Origin: Bacteroidota bacterium
Lineage (GTDB): Bacteria > Bacteroidota > Bacteroidia > Chitinophagales > Chitinophagaceae
DNA length: 64,000 bases
Direction of reading: 5' to 3'
Assembly: GCA_016183765.1 (NCBI GenBank)
Contig: JACPEA010000010.1
Coordinates: forward strand, 1 to 64,000
Shown here one piece after another: positions 1 to 8,332 of the stretch (the first letter of the stretch is position 1; every line of letters begins with the position of its first letter). A program made the translations under genes and the position numbers. The notes below the pieces were generated by a model, which ran no database searches, had not been told where the DNA came from, and saw only the letters and a list, made by a program, of their open reading frames with translations.

Positions 1-33
1 TCTACTTGCATGTTCTTTCAGTTAAATAGGTGA

Positions 34-651
34 TTACTTCTGGATTAAAACGATGGAACCGTTATGGCCAGGAACCGAACCGCTGATCAGGATATAATTC
101 TTTTCAGGGAAGATCTTAACCACTTTTAAACCTTTCATTTTCACGCGGTCACCGCCCATGCGGCCGGCCATCCTCATTCCCTTGAATACACGGGAAGGAT
201 AAGAGGAACCACCCACAGAACCGGGTGCACGCTGACGGTCGTGCTGACCATGCGATGCCTCACCCACACCGGAGAATCCGTGACGTTTTACAACACCCTG
301 GAAACCTTTACCCTTGGTGGTACCCACCACTTCAACACTTTCTCCTTCAGAGAAAATATCAACCGTAATGGTTTCGCCCAATGCTTTTTCTATGGAATAA
401 TTGCGGAATTCTTTTACGAATTTCTTAGCGGCAGTTTGCGCTTTAGCGTAGTGATTCAGCTCGGCTTTTGTGGAGTGTTTTTCTTTCTTGTCGCCTAAGC
501 CTAATTGAATGGCAGTGTACCCGTCAGACTCGATTGTCTTCACCTGGGTCACTGTGTTGGGAGCAGCTTCGATGATGGTGCAGGCGGTCTGCTTTCCATC
601 GGCGGCGAAGATGCTGGTCATCCCGATTTTTTTACCAATAATACCTTTCAT
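34..651 (-). CDS. rplC: 50S ribosomal protein L3
   Basis: Encodes large-subunit protein L3 (205 aa, normal bacterial length), which binds 23S rRNA near the peptidyl transferase centre. The N-terminus [12 protein letters not shown] and the central glycine-rich loop ([13 protein letters not shown], about residues 114-126, followed by SHGQH) are classic L3 features. It is the last complete gene of the minus-strand ribosomal cluster here; rplD and the rest of the S10 operon presumably continue off the left edge. A 337-nt gap separates it from rpsJ, much more than expected inside an S10 operon, and that gap contains a hairpin and a heptad repeat. Confidence 0.98.
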   Translation of the reverse strand: MKGIIGKKIGMTSIFAADGKQTACTIIEAAPNTVTQVKTIESDGYTAIQLGLGDKKEKHSTKAELNHYAKAQTAAKKFVKEFRNYSIEKALGETITVDIFSEGESVEVVGTTKGKGFQGVVKRHGFSGVGEASHGQHDRQRAPGSVGGSSYPSRVFKGMRMAGRMGGDRVKMKGLKVVKIFPEKNYILISGSVPGHNGSIVLIQK

Positions 652-687
652 CTTTTGCGGTTTATAGCCCCGCTTGGTTATGAGGAC

Positions 688-709
688 ATCCCGATGATGA
701 AATCGGGAT
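688..709 (-). promoter_or_regulatory. Leader hairpin upstream of rplC
   Basis: Perfect 8-bp inverted repeat with a 6-nt loop, about 37-58 nt before the rplC start in the rpsJ-rplC spacer. No run of U follows on the minus strand. It could be a ribosomal-protein autoregulation site or an RNA-processing signal. Only the inverted repeat is seen; the role is inferred. Confidence 0.4.
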
Positions 710-957
710 TCAATCCTTGTTCGCTACCGACCTTTTCCGTTGTTTTCCCACTGCAAGCGGGAAGAGGAAGTACCGGTAGTAAACAAACCTCGAAGGGCCT
801 GTTTATATGTTATGATCGCGGATTGTATGATTTTGAAGGATTCATATGATGAAACCTATCTTTCAAATCCGGACCGTTTCTATTCAGAGCTGCTTTCTCC
901 AGCATGAAGCGGGTTTGGCAGATGAAAATAATTTATAAGAACTAAGTGCAGGCCAAC

Positions 958-978
958 AGCTTTTAGCTATCAGCTCAC
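958..978. repeat. Heptad array, AGCTnnn x3
   Basis: AGCT recurs exactly every 7 bases (958, 965, 972), giving AGCTTTT, AGCTATC and AGCTCAC, followed by a degenerate AACTGTT. Because AGCT is self-complementary the unit is partly palindromic. The array ends about 10 nt from the rpsJ stop codon (989-991). It is one of seven short-word arrays in this window. Confidence 0.6.
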
Positions 979-988
979 AACTGTTTTA

Positions 989-1294
989 TCAGGCTTTGAT
1001 CTCAACTTCCACACCTGAAGGCAAATCCAGTTTGCTCAGTGCATCTACAGTTCTTGAAGAAGAAGTGTAGATATCCAGCAAACGCTTGTGTGTGCACAAC
1101 TGGAACTGCTCACGGCTCTTCTTATTCACGTGTGGTGAACGCAGAACAGTGAAAATTCTCTTATGAGTGGGCAAAGGAATAGGTCCTGTTACCACGGCAC
1201 CGGTACTACGCACGGTTTTAACGATCTTTTCGGCAGATTTATCCACCAGGTTGTGATCGTATGATTGTAATTTGATCCTGATTCGTTGAGACAT
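989..1294 (-). CDS. rpsJ: 30S ribosomal protein S10
   Basis: S10 (101 aa) is a small-subunit head protein and, in many bacteria, a transcription antitermination partner of Nus[19 protein letters not shown] and the central [20 protein letters not shown] stretch are diagnostic. It normally follows fusA/tuf in the same operon; here a 2.5-kb opposite-strand gene separates it from fusA. It has its own promoter (TTG at 1401-1403, 20-nt spacer, TACCTTTG at 1373-1380), consistent with independent transcription of the S10 segment. Confidence 0.98.
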   Translation of the reverse strand: MSQRIRIKLQSYDHNLVDKSAEKIVKTVRSTGAVVTGPIPLPTHKRIFTVLRSPHVNKKSREQFQLCTHKRLLDIYTSSSRTVDALSKLDLPSGVEVEIKA

Positions 1295-1660
1295 AGTCGA
1301 AACCCAATTTTCTGATTACGAAGACTCATTTGTCATTTTTCTTTGACTTCGTGAATCTTCGATTTGGGGTTGCAAAGGTAAGAGCCTGCAACTGAATGGA
1401 CAAGTATTTTGGAAGTTTTTTTGTGTATTTCCCAAATAAATCGGGGAAAATATCCCCAAAGAGGCTTTTCAGCCGGGATGAACCGGTCCTGGAAAAGCCG
1501 GGGGATCCCATTACCAGGGGCCAGCCGCCGGTATCTCCGGGCAAACCCGCATAAAGGAATGGTTCCGGACGTTTATCAGGCGGTAACATTTCCCCACCCA
1601 TTCAAGGGTGATTGTCAGGGAATAGTTCCAATTTGATAATTTTACGGCAAGACTACCATC
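1295..1660. other. Divergent intergenic region rpsJ / O-antigen ligase
   Basis: This 366-nt region contains the rpsJ promoter (1373-1403). Toward the plus-strand gene it contains two small inverted repeats: GGGGA/TCCCC at 1444-1457, and an imperfect longer hairpin built on GGCTTTTC (1463-1470) and GAAAAGCC (1492-1499). A weak -7-like TAATTTTA lies at 1637-1644, about 17 nt before the plus-strand start. No gene is seen. Confidence 0.55.
1373..1403 (-). promoter_or_regulatory. rpsJ promoter (Bacteroidota type)
   Basis: On the minus strand, TTG at 1403-1401, a 20-nt spacer and TACCTTTG at 1380-1373 match the Bacteroidota -33/-7 consensus (TTG ... TAnnTTTG). The implied start lies about 74 nt upstream of the rpsJ start codon. 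Confidence 0.7.
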
Positions 1661-4138
1661 ATGGCAAAGATAACCAAGACGAAAGAAAGTAAAGCTGCTC
1701 ATTCACAGACAGTTACAGCATCCCAGGGTTTTAGCTGGCAAACACATAACCTGATACCCCTCGTAACGGCCCTGCTCTATTTTGCCATCCACTTCGTGCC
1801 TGACCTGGGGGCGTATGATGCCATGGGCTCGCAATGGTTATATATGATCATGGTAGATATTCTGGTGGTCATTTTCATACTTGCGCGTAAGAATGTTTAC
1901 GACGAAGCTGCTTCACAGGTATTTGGCAACCTGTTCTCCCGGTTGTACATAGCTTTTTTTCTTTTGGCAGGCATCTCCATAATTACAGCCATCAATCCTA
2001 CCGAAAGCTGGGTCTGTTATGCAAGGCTGATCGCAACAATCGTGGCTTTTTTTAATGTGAGCATCCTTTTATATAAGCGAAATGACTTATTTAAGAACCT
2101 GTCACAGCTGCTTGCCCTGGTATTACTGGTCGAATCCTGCCAGGCCATTGCTCATTTCCTGAAAGGTGTTGAAACAACGGACATGAACACGGTTATTCTT
2201 GAGCTAAAAGGCACTACCGGCAATAAAAACATTTTTGCGGCAAGTACCATTGTCAAAATACCTTTTGCCATTTATTGCATTCAGTCATCAAGGCTGGTTG
2301 GAAAAATACTGAATGCCATCATCCTGCTGCTGGCGGTTTTGACCATTTTCCTGGTGAACGCACGCGCCAGTTACGTCAGTTTAGCATTGATCACAATTGT
2401 CTACATCCTCTACTGCCTGTGGAATTACCGGGCAGAGAAAAAGACAGAAGAAATGTTATCCCGCCTGGGTTATGTGCTGATACCGGTTATAATGGCGTTA
2501 TTTATTTCGCAGGTGGAATTAAGTAATGTAAAAAGTCTCCAGGAGCAGAAAGAAGAAGTCTTCGGAACTGTGGCAGAAAGGGTGGCTACGTTTACCGTCA
2601 CCAGCAACCAGGTCAGGATCGATCTTTGGCGCCATGCATTGGATTATACTTCGCAACATCCCTGGCTGGGTTGTGGTTATGGCAACTGGAAAATCGCCTC
2701 TATCCCCTACCAACGGGTAATTACCAATGACCTCTATGTTCCGATCCATTCGCATAATGATTTCGTGGAGCAATTTGCTGAAATGGGCATTGCCGGCGGT
2801 TTAATTTACCTGGCCATGTTCACCTGCATCGTTGTGTTCACTGTTAAAACTTTTTTTGGCAGGGCCCCGGAAGACACCAAACTGATCTCTCTGATCTCCT
2901 TCCTGGCTTTTATCGGGTACTCGGTCGATGCATTTTTCAACTTCCCCATGGAAAGACCGATCAGCCAGATGTTTTTTGTATTCATTACCGCTCTGAACAT
3001 ATCCGCCTTTATTTCCGGTAAAGAAGCCTCTGGGAACACTTCCTCCGGAAGCAAGCCCGTTAAAAAAGCCGGGGCTGCCCTGTTTGGCGTAACCGCATTA
3101 CTCCTGTTACTACCTGCCACTTATATCGCCTACCAGACTTACCAATCGCTCATTGTACAAAAAACAGTGCTGGCCGACCTGAACAATGAACCACTTAAAC
3201 TGGATTGGAAAACGACCATAGCCTCCTTCCCTCCCCTGCCCAACCTGACCGCAACAGCGCAACCCGTTGACGCCATCAAAGGAAGGTACCTCTATGAAGC
3301 AGGAAAATACGAAGAGGCCCTGGTGCTGCTGGACAAAGGCCGCATTGCCAACCCCCTGATCGGGTACAGTGAATTTCTGAAAGCGGGACTCTATTTCAAA
3401 ACGGGTAAGTTCGACAGCGCTGTAAGAAATGCCACGTATGCCTATTATACACGTCCGAAAGCGAAAACCTATTACCAGACCCTGATCGCGGTATTGGCCA
3501 AAGTGAAAGATACCAGTGGCATCAAAAAAGCTTTTGCTGAATTTGACAGATACCGGCACGAGCCCATTGGATGGGATCTGTACCTGCGCGGCATGCTGAA
3601 TGCCCAGGGCCAGGGCAGCCAACACCTGCTTTTGATGGCCGATAGTGCCTTGAAGATGTTTGCCAACCAGGAAGGCGTGGCTGCCATTGCAAAAGTGAGG
3701 GAAGAGATCATCCAGTTCATGAATACACCAGCGTCTGCCACAACTGCAGCAAATGGCATCAATACTGCAGATCTTGCCATAGCCAACAAATATTATACTG
3801 ATGGTGTTGCCGCTTTCGGCGCCGGTGTCTTGGGCAAAGACGATCTGGAAAAAGCAGCCAGTTATTTTTTAAAATCCGCTGCCCTCAATCCCGGTAACTA
3901 TGTAGCTTATGAAAACGCAGCCATCTGCTATTTTAATATGAAGCAATGGGAAAAGTCGATCACCTATTTTAATAAGGTATTAGCCTCCAAACAATCCACC
4001 AATGGCAAACCTGAATATTTCAAAGGGGTTGCCCTGTATAACCTGGGACAGAAAGATGCCGGCTGTACCAACCTGAAAGCTGCGCTGGCCAAGGGATGGA
4101 AAGATGCCGAAACCATCATAAACGCCAATTGTAAGTAG
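1661..4138 (+). CDS. O-antigen ligase-like polytopic membrane protein with C-terminal TPRs
   Basis: An 825-aa protein. The N-terminal half has about 12 hydrophobic segments (about residues 30-450) and the Wzy_C-type periplasmic loop signature, including HPWLGCGYGNW and HSHNDFVEQFAEMG (about residues 330-375), typical of O-antigen ligase/polymerase family membrane enzymes. A second block (about 520-825) carries TPR-like helices (for example ALNPGNYVAYENAAICYFNM). Likely acts in the inner membrane on lipid-linked glycans; the substrate cannot be told. It sits on the opposite strand between fusA and rpsJ, so it interrupts the ribosomal cluster. A GTGAGTG heptad array starts at its TAG stop, followed by a bidirectional terminator. 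Confidence 0.8.
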   Translation: MAKITKTKESKAAHSQTVTASQGFSWQTHNLIPLVTALLYFAIHFVPDLGAYDAMGSQWLYMIMVDILVVIFILARKNVYDEAASQVFGNLFSRLYIAFFLLAGISIITAINPTESWVCYARLIATIVAFFNVSILLYKRNDLFKNLSQLLALVLLVESCQAIAHFLKGVETTDMNTVILELKGTTGNKNIFAASTIVKIPFAIYCIQSSRLVGKILNAIILLLAVLTIFLVNARASYVSLALITIVYILYCLWNYRAEKKTEEMLSRLGYVLIPVIMALFISQVELSNVKSLQEQKEEVFGTVAERVATFTVTSNQVRIDLWRHALDYTSQHPWLGCGYGNWKIASIPYQRVITNDLYVPIHSHNDFVEQFAEMGIAGGLIYLAMFTCIVVFTVKTFFGRAPEDTKLISLISFLAFIGYSVDAFFNFPMERPISQMFFVFITALNISAFISGKEASGNTSSGSKPVKKAGAALFGVTALLLLLPATYIAYQTYQSLIVQKTVLADLNNEPLKLDWKTTIASFPPLPNLTATAQPVDAIKGRYLYEAGKYEEALVLLDKGRIANPLIGYSEFLKAGLYFKTGKFDSAVRNATYAYYTRPKAKTYYQTLIAVLAKVKDTSGIKKAFAEFDRYRHEPIGWDLYLRGMLNAQGQGSQHLLLMADSALKMFANQEGVAAIAKVREEIIQFMNTPASATTAANGINTADLAIANKYYTDGVAAFGAGVLGKDDLEKAASYFLKSAALNPGNYVAYENAAICYFNMKQWEKSITYFNKVLASKQSTNGKPEYFKGVALYNLGQKDAGCTNLKAALAKGWKDAETIINANCK

Positions 4139-4236
4139 GGAGTGGTGAGTGGTGAGTCGTGAATGGGCAATTGTCAATAGGGTTGAGTTGTCTTACTACC
4201 TACTCACCACTCACTACTCACGACTCACCACTGCCG
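4138..4236. repeat. Heptad inverted-repeat array, GTGAGTG / ACTCACC
   Basis: The left arm is four 7-base words from 4138 (GGGAGTG, GTGAGTG, GTGAGTC, GTGAATG). The right arm runs 4195-4236 as ACTACCT, ACTCACC, ACTCACT, ACTCACG, ACTCACC, ACTGCCG. The arms are complementary in several registers; the best is 15 bp perfect (4148-4162 with 4218-4232). The array begins at the last base of the TAG stop of the O-antigen-ligase gene and lies just before the terminator hairpin shared with fusA. Confidence 0.75.
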
Positions 4237-4244
4237 CTGTCATG

Positions 4245-4275
4245 AAAAAACCCCGTTACGATAACGGGGCTTTTT
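4245..4275. terminator. Bidirectional terminator, O-antigen ligase / fusA
   Basis: Stem CCCCGTTA (4251-4258) / TAACGGGG (4262-4269) with a 3-nt loop, flanked by A6 on the left and CTTTTT on the right. It can therefore terminate both the plus-strand gene ending at 4138 and fusA ending at 4301. Confidence 0.85.
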
Positions 4276-4300
4276 CTTTCTTTATTCACTTCACAAAATA

Positions 4301-6451
4301 CTAATCTTCCACTTTTACTTTTCCTTTGCTCTTGGCAACCACTTCTTCTGCAACGTTGTTTGGTGCAGGAGAATAATGGCTGAACTCCATGGTTGAAGTA
4401 GCACGGCCTGAAGACAATGAACGTAACTGGGTCACATAACCGAACATTTCGCTCAAAGGAACTTTCGCCTTGATCACCTGCAGGTTGGCGCGGCTGTCCA
4501 TACCTTCCAGCATACCGCGGCGACGGTTCAGGTCTCCTGTTACATCACCCATGTACTGATCGGGAGTCAATACCTCCACACGCATGATTGGCTCAAGCAG
4601 GGTTGGTTTGGCTTTACGGCCGGCTTCACGGAAACCTGACTTGGCACACAATTCAAAGCTCATCGCATCAGAGTCCACATCGTGGTAGCTACCATCGAAT
4701 ACGCGAACTTTCATGTTGTTAACCGGGTAGCCTGCCAGGACACCTGTAGACATGGCGGTTTCGAAACCTTTGGTGATGGCAGGAACGAATTCTTTAGGAA
4801 TAGATCCACCGAACAGGTCGTTCACGAACTGGAAATGTTTTCCTTCGTTCTCTTTCAGCCACTCTTCATCAGCAGGCCCGATGGCAAACTGGATATCGGC
4901 GAACTTACCACGACCACCCGACTGCTTCTTCAACACTTCGCGGTGTTCAATAGTGTTTCCGAATGCTTCTTTATAAGCAACCTGGGGAGCTCCCTGGTTT
5001 ACTTCCACTTTAAATTCGCTGCGCATACGGTCGATGATGATCTCCAGGTGCAGTTCTCCCATTCCACGCAGGATGGTCTGACCGGTATCTTCGTCTGTAT
5101 TGACACGCAGGGTAGGATCTTCTTCTACCAGTTTGGCAATGGCCATACCCATTTTATCCACGTCGACCTGTGTTTTAGGCTCAACAGCAATCGCGATCAC
5201 AGGCTCAGGGATGAACATGTTCTCGAGGGTGATCGGATGATCTTCATCGCAAAGGGTATCTCCGGTTTTGATCTCTTTAAAACCAACCGCAGCAGCGATA
5301 TCACCAGCTTCGATGAAATCCACCGGATTCTGCTTGTTGGCAAACATTTTCATGATACGGCTGATACGCTCTTTCTTACCACTTCTTACGTTCAATACAT
5401 AAGAACCGGCATCGAGGTGACCAGAGTAACACCTGAAGAATGCCAGACGACCTACGAAAGGATCGGTCATGATCTTAAATGCCAGGGCCGCAAATGGCTC
5501 TTTGGCATCGGCTTTACGAATTTCGGTTTCACCGGTATCTGGGTTGGTACCTACAGTATCTTCAATATCAACAGGAGAAGGCAGGTAGCGGCAAACGGCA
5601 TCCAGTGCTGTTTGTACACCTTTGTTCTTGAAAGAAGAACCACACATCATCGGAACGATGCTCAGGTCGATAGTAGCTTTACGGATCGCTTCGTGCATCT
5701 CTGCTTCAGAAATGCTGTTAGGATCTTCAAAGAATTTCTCCATCAGTTTGTCATCATATTCTGCTACCGCTTCTACAAGGCTCTGTCTCCATTCGTTGGC
5801 TTCTTCCACCATATCAGCAGGAACCTCGATCTCATCAAAAGTCATTCCTTCTGTTTCCATGTGCCAGATGATCCCTTTCATTTTGATCAGGTCAACCACA
5901 CCTTTAAAGTTGTCTTCCGCACCGATCGGCAGCTGCAAAGGCACCGCTTTGGCTCCCAGCATTTCCTTCACCTGTTTTACCACGTTCAGAAAGTCTGCAC
6001 CGGAACGGTCCATTTTGTTTACGAAACCGATACGGGGTACTTTGTAACGGTTAGCCTGGCGCCATACGGTTTCAGACTGTGGTTCAACGCCATCCACAGC
6101 AGAGAACAGGGCGATCAGACCATCCAGTACACGCATAGAACGCTCTACCTCTACGGTAAAGTCCACGTGTCCGGGAGTATCGATGATGTTGAAATAATAT
6201 TTTTTGGTATCGGGGGTTACTTTACCCAGTACAGTTGGGAAATTCCACTGGCAGCTAACGGCCGCAGAAGTAATGGTAATACCCCTTTCTTTTTCCTGCT
6301 CCATCCAGTCGGTGGTAGCGGCGCCATCGTGTACCTCTCCAATCTTGTGGATCATACCGGTATAGCGCAGGATACGCTCGGTAGTGGTGGTTTTACCGGC
6401 GTCAATGTGGGCGGCAATACCGAAGTTGCGTTGAAATTTCAAGTCAGCCAT
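4301..6451 (-). CDS. fusA: Translation elongation factor G
   Basis: EF-G (716 aa) is the GTPase that drives ribosomal translocation. G-box motifs are clear: AHIDAGKT (residues 14-21), the RGITI switch (56-60), DTPGH (91-95) and NKMD (about 145). The remaining length covers domains II-V. Normally it lies directly after rpsG; here about 9.6 kb of accessory genes intervene and the gene has its own -7 box (TACCTTTG, 6510-6517). It is followed by a strong bidirectional terminator, so it is monocistronic rather than part of the usual rpsL-rpsG-fusA operon. Confidence 0.98.
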   Translation of the reverse strand: MADLKFQRNFGIAAHIDAGKTTTTERILRYTGMIHKIGEVHDGAATTDWMEQEKERGITITSAAVSCQWNFPTVLGKVTPDTKKYYFNIIDTPGHVDFTVEVERSMRVLDGLIALFSAVDGVEPQSETVWRQANRYKVPRIGFVNKMDRSGADFLNVVKQVKEMLGAKAVPLQLPIGAEDNFKGVVDLIKMKGIIWHMETEGMTFDEIEVPADMVEEANEWRQSLVEAVAEYDDKLMEKFFEDPNSISEAEMHEAIRKATIDLSIVPMMCGSSFKNKGVQTALDAVCRYLPSPVDIEDTVGTNPDTGETEIRKADAKEPFAALAFKIMTDPFVGRLAFFRCYSGHLDAGSYVLNVRSGKKERISRIMKMFANKQNPVDFIEAGDIAAAVGFKEIKTGDTLCDEDHPITLENMFIPEPVIAIAVEPKTQVDVDKMGMAIAKLVEEDPTLRVNTDEDTGQTILRGMGELHLEIIIDRMRSEFKVEVNQGAPQVAYKEAFGNTIEHREVLKKQSGGRGKFADIQFAIGPADEEWLKENEGKHFQFVNDLFGGSIPKEFVPAITKGFETAMSTGVLAGYPVNNMKVRVFDGSYHDVDSDAMSFELCAKSGFREAGRKAKPTLLEPIMRVEVLTPDQYMGDVTGDLNRRRGMLEGMDSRANLQVIKAKVPLSEMFGYVTQLRSLSSGRATSTMEFSHYSPAPNNVAEEVVAKSKGKVKVED

Positions 6452-6509
6452 AAAAAAGTTCTTGTTTTAAGTTTGATGTTTGGCCAGGTGTCCAAATTTT
6501 TTCGAGCCG

Positions 6510-6517
6510 CAAAGGTA
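6510..6517 (-). promoter_or_regulatory. fusA -7 box
   Basis: A perfect TACCTTTG on the minus strand, about 59 nt upstream of the fusA start. No convincing TTG -33 element lies at the expected distance. It supports a separate fusA transcript. Confidence 0.55.
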
Positions 6518-6583
6518 GGAATTCTAACGATTGTTCGATTTTTTGGCAGCCATTAAATTCTCCTGTGGAAAACTAGTTAAATG

Positions 6584-6651
6584 CAAAAGTCAAAAGTAAA
6601 AAGTCAAAAAAAGTACTTACCCCTTTTGACTTTTTACTTTTGACTTTTGGC
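6584..6651. repeat. Heptad inverted-repeat array, AAAAGTC / TTTTGAC
   Basis: The left arm has 7-base words AAAAGTC, AAAAGTA, AAAAGTC (6585-6605). The right arm has TTTTGAC, TTTTTAC, TTTTGAC, TTTTGGC (6624-6651). The arms are perfectly complementary over 26 bp (6584-6609 with 6624-6649) with a 14-nt loop. It lies between the fusA promoter and the stop codon of the upstream FKBP gene. The T-rich right half could let it act as a terminator for the FKBP gene, although the words are far more regular than an ordinary terminator. Confidence 0.8.
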
Positions 6652-6687
6652 TTAGAATGATTAATTATCTGATTATCAATAACTTAA

Positions 6688-7374
6688 TTATTTTCCTGGC
6701 TTCACATTAACCAAAGCGATATCATAAATCACGGCCGAATTTGGGGGGATGGTAGTGGTTCCTTGCTCACCATAGGCTGTAGCGGCAGGTAAAATGGCGC
6801 GGAAAATGGTTCCTTGCTCTACCCTGAACAGCACATCGCGCAGGCCGGGGATCATTTCGCCGGCAAGCGCCATATAGGAAGACTTGGTTTTATTATAGTC
6901 ATCCACTACGGTGCCGTCGGGTAAAGTGCAGACCACATTGACAACGATCGTATCCGTAGCCGCAGGGCGGATACCAGAACCGGCTTTGGCAACCGTGTAC
7001 ATGACCCCGCTGGGAAGTTGGGTAAAACCTTTCTCTGCCCTGGCCTTCTCGAACAACAACGCTTCTATCTGGCGGTTACGGTTCAACTGGTAGGTTTTCT
7101 GGTAGGCCAGCAGGCGATCCTGGGTGGTTTCGGGCTTCACCATCAGGGGTTTGTTGGCCAGTACATCATCGATCGCTTTTTTGAAGAGGGTGGGATTATT
7201 GACCACAAAACCGGTTTTGGCAAACAACTGCTGCATCATATACACGCCCAGGCTGTACTGAATGGTATCCTCCACCGGGTTGGCTTTGGCTTTGACCGGT
7301 GTGGGTGTTTTTTGGGCCAGAACAGCTGAAGACAGCAGTATGAGACCTGCAGAAAGAAGAATTGTTTTTTTCAT
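6688..7374 (-). CDS. Secreted FKBP-type peptidyl-prolyl isomerase (second of pair)
   Basis: A 228-aa protein read from the ATG at 7374 (MKKTILLSAGLILLSSAVLAQ signal peptide); a longer in-frame extension lacks signal-peptide sense. The C-terminal half is an FKBP domain ending with AYGEQG...IPPNSAVIYDIALV (about residues 195-225), which forms the proline-binding pocket. The N-terminal half (about 40-110) resembles the FKBP dimerisation region (DTIQYSLGVYMMQQL). Likely an envelope folding helper. It is a tandem paralogue of the next gene upstream, 152 nt away. Confidence 0.88.
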   Translation of the reverse strand: MKKTILLSAGLILLSSAVLAQKTPTPVKAKANPVEDTIQYSLGVYMMQQLFAKTGFVVNNPTLFKKAIDDVLANKPLMVKPETTQDRLLAYQKTYQLNRNRQIEALLFEKARAEKGFTQLPSGVMYTVAKAGSGIRPAATDTIVVNVVCTLPDGTVVDDYNKTKSSYMALAGEMIPGLRDVLFRVEQGTIFRAILPAATAYGEQGTTTIPPNSAVIYDIALVNVKPGK

Positions 7375-7526
7375 ATATCGGTATTTATTTTTTGTGCGCA
7401 TATTTAAGGTATGTATCGGATGTCCTTTTATCAAGACCTAAGGGTTCAGTATGGTTACGAAACCCGTCCAAACCCGTTTTTTCCTGACCAATTGCTGTTT
7501 ACCGGGGGGAATGGTACAGCCAATTG

Positions 7527-8219
7527 TTATCTTTTATGCTTTATCTCTATCAGCTCAACCAATATCATTAAGGCGCTGTTGGGGGGAATCCGGTTATTGC
7601 CTTTTTCGCCGTAGGCCAATGCCGCAGGAATAAACGCCTGCCAGATAGCCCCTACCGGCATCAATTGCAGCACTTCATTCAACCCGGGTATTACCGTAGC
7701 AGGTGTTGTGAGTACGGGTTCATTGGCAGCAAACGTATTTTCAAAAACTTTACCATCCGGCAGGGTTCCCTTGAAGTGGATCAGCACCGAATCCGTCTCT
7801 TCAGGTTTGGGTCCTTTGCTGGATTTAATGATGGTATACTGTACTCCACTGGGCAGTTTTCCTACACCCTGCCTGTCTTTCAGCAACTCGAACATTTCTT
7901 TTTCCAGTGCCTTAGTTTTCTGGTTCTGGAAATTTGCCTGGTAGTCAGCGATCAGCGGATAGATAAGACTATCACCGATTTTACGAGGGGTGTTTTTATA
8001 CCTGTCGTTCAGTCCGGATAAAAACTGATCCAGTTTAAGGGTCATGAATCCTCCCTTAACCAGGTATTCGCCCATGTATACGCCAAGGGCGTACTGGACA
8101 GAGTCTTCATAGTTTTTCAGCCTGGGAGATGTTGTGACAATTTTCTTTGTGACAGGACTTTTTTGGGCATACCCTGAAAACACAAAAGAGAAAAACAGGA
8201 TTGTACTGATTGTTTTCAT
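7527..8219 (-). CDS. Secreted FKBP-type peptidyl-prolyl isomerase (first of pair)
   Basis: A 230-aa protein with signal peptide (MKTISTILFFSFVFSGYAQK). It has the same layout as its downstream neighbour: an N-terminal helical segment with DSVQYALGVYMGEYL, then the FKBP fold (LPSGVQYTIIKSSKG ... AYGEKGNNRIPPNSAL). Expected to catalyse cis/trans proline isomerisation of exported proteins. It follows the giant tail-fibre-like gene on the same strand, about 113 nt downstream, so a role in folding that protein is possible but unproven. Confidence 0.88.
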   Translation of the reverse strand: MKTISTILFFSFVFSGYAQKSPVTKKIVTTSPRLKNYEDSVQYALGVYMGEYLVKGGFMTLKLDQFLSGLNDRYKNTPRKIGDSLIYPLIADYQANFQNQKTKALEKEMFELLKDRQGVGKLPSGVQYTIIKSSKGPKPEETDSVLIHFKGTLPDGKVFENTFAANEPVLTTPATVIPGLNEVLQLMPVGAIWQAFIPAALAYGEKGNNRIPPNSALMILVELIEIKHKR

Positions 8220-8332
8220 GTTGACCCATCAATATTGTTACAATTTATACATCTTTCCCGATACCTAAAAACCAATTGATCTGACAGGATAAACGGATCT
8301 TGTATATCCAATAATACTTTCCAAGATTTATC

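Larger units (their letters stand above)
652..988. other. 337-nt gap between rpsJ and rplC
   Basis: No gene is supported here. It contains a perfect 8-bp hairpin (ATCCCGAT 688-695 / ATCGGGAT 702-709, 6-nt loop) just upstream of rplC and a three-unit heptad array (958-978) just after the rpsJ stop. No TAnnTTTG box was found reading toward rplC, so rplC is probably transcribed from the rpsJ promoter. The hairpin lies in the rplC leader and lacks a U-tract, so it is more likely a processing or regulatory structure than a terminator; this is inference. Confidence 0.6.

Noticed and set aside
4682..6556. 624-aa plus-strand open frame opposite fusA
   Set aside because: Exact antisense of the conserved EF-G gene; composition is a His/Phe-rich shadow with no family sense.
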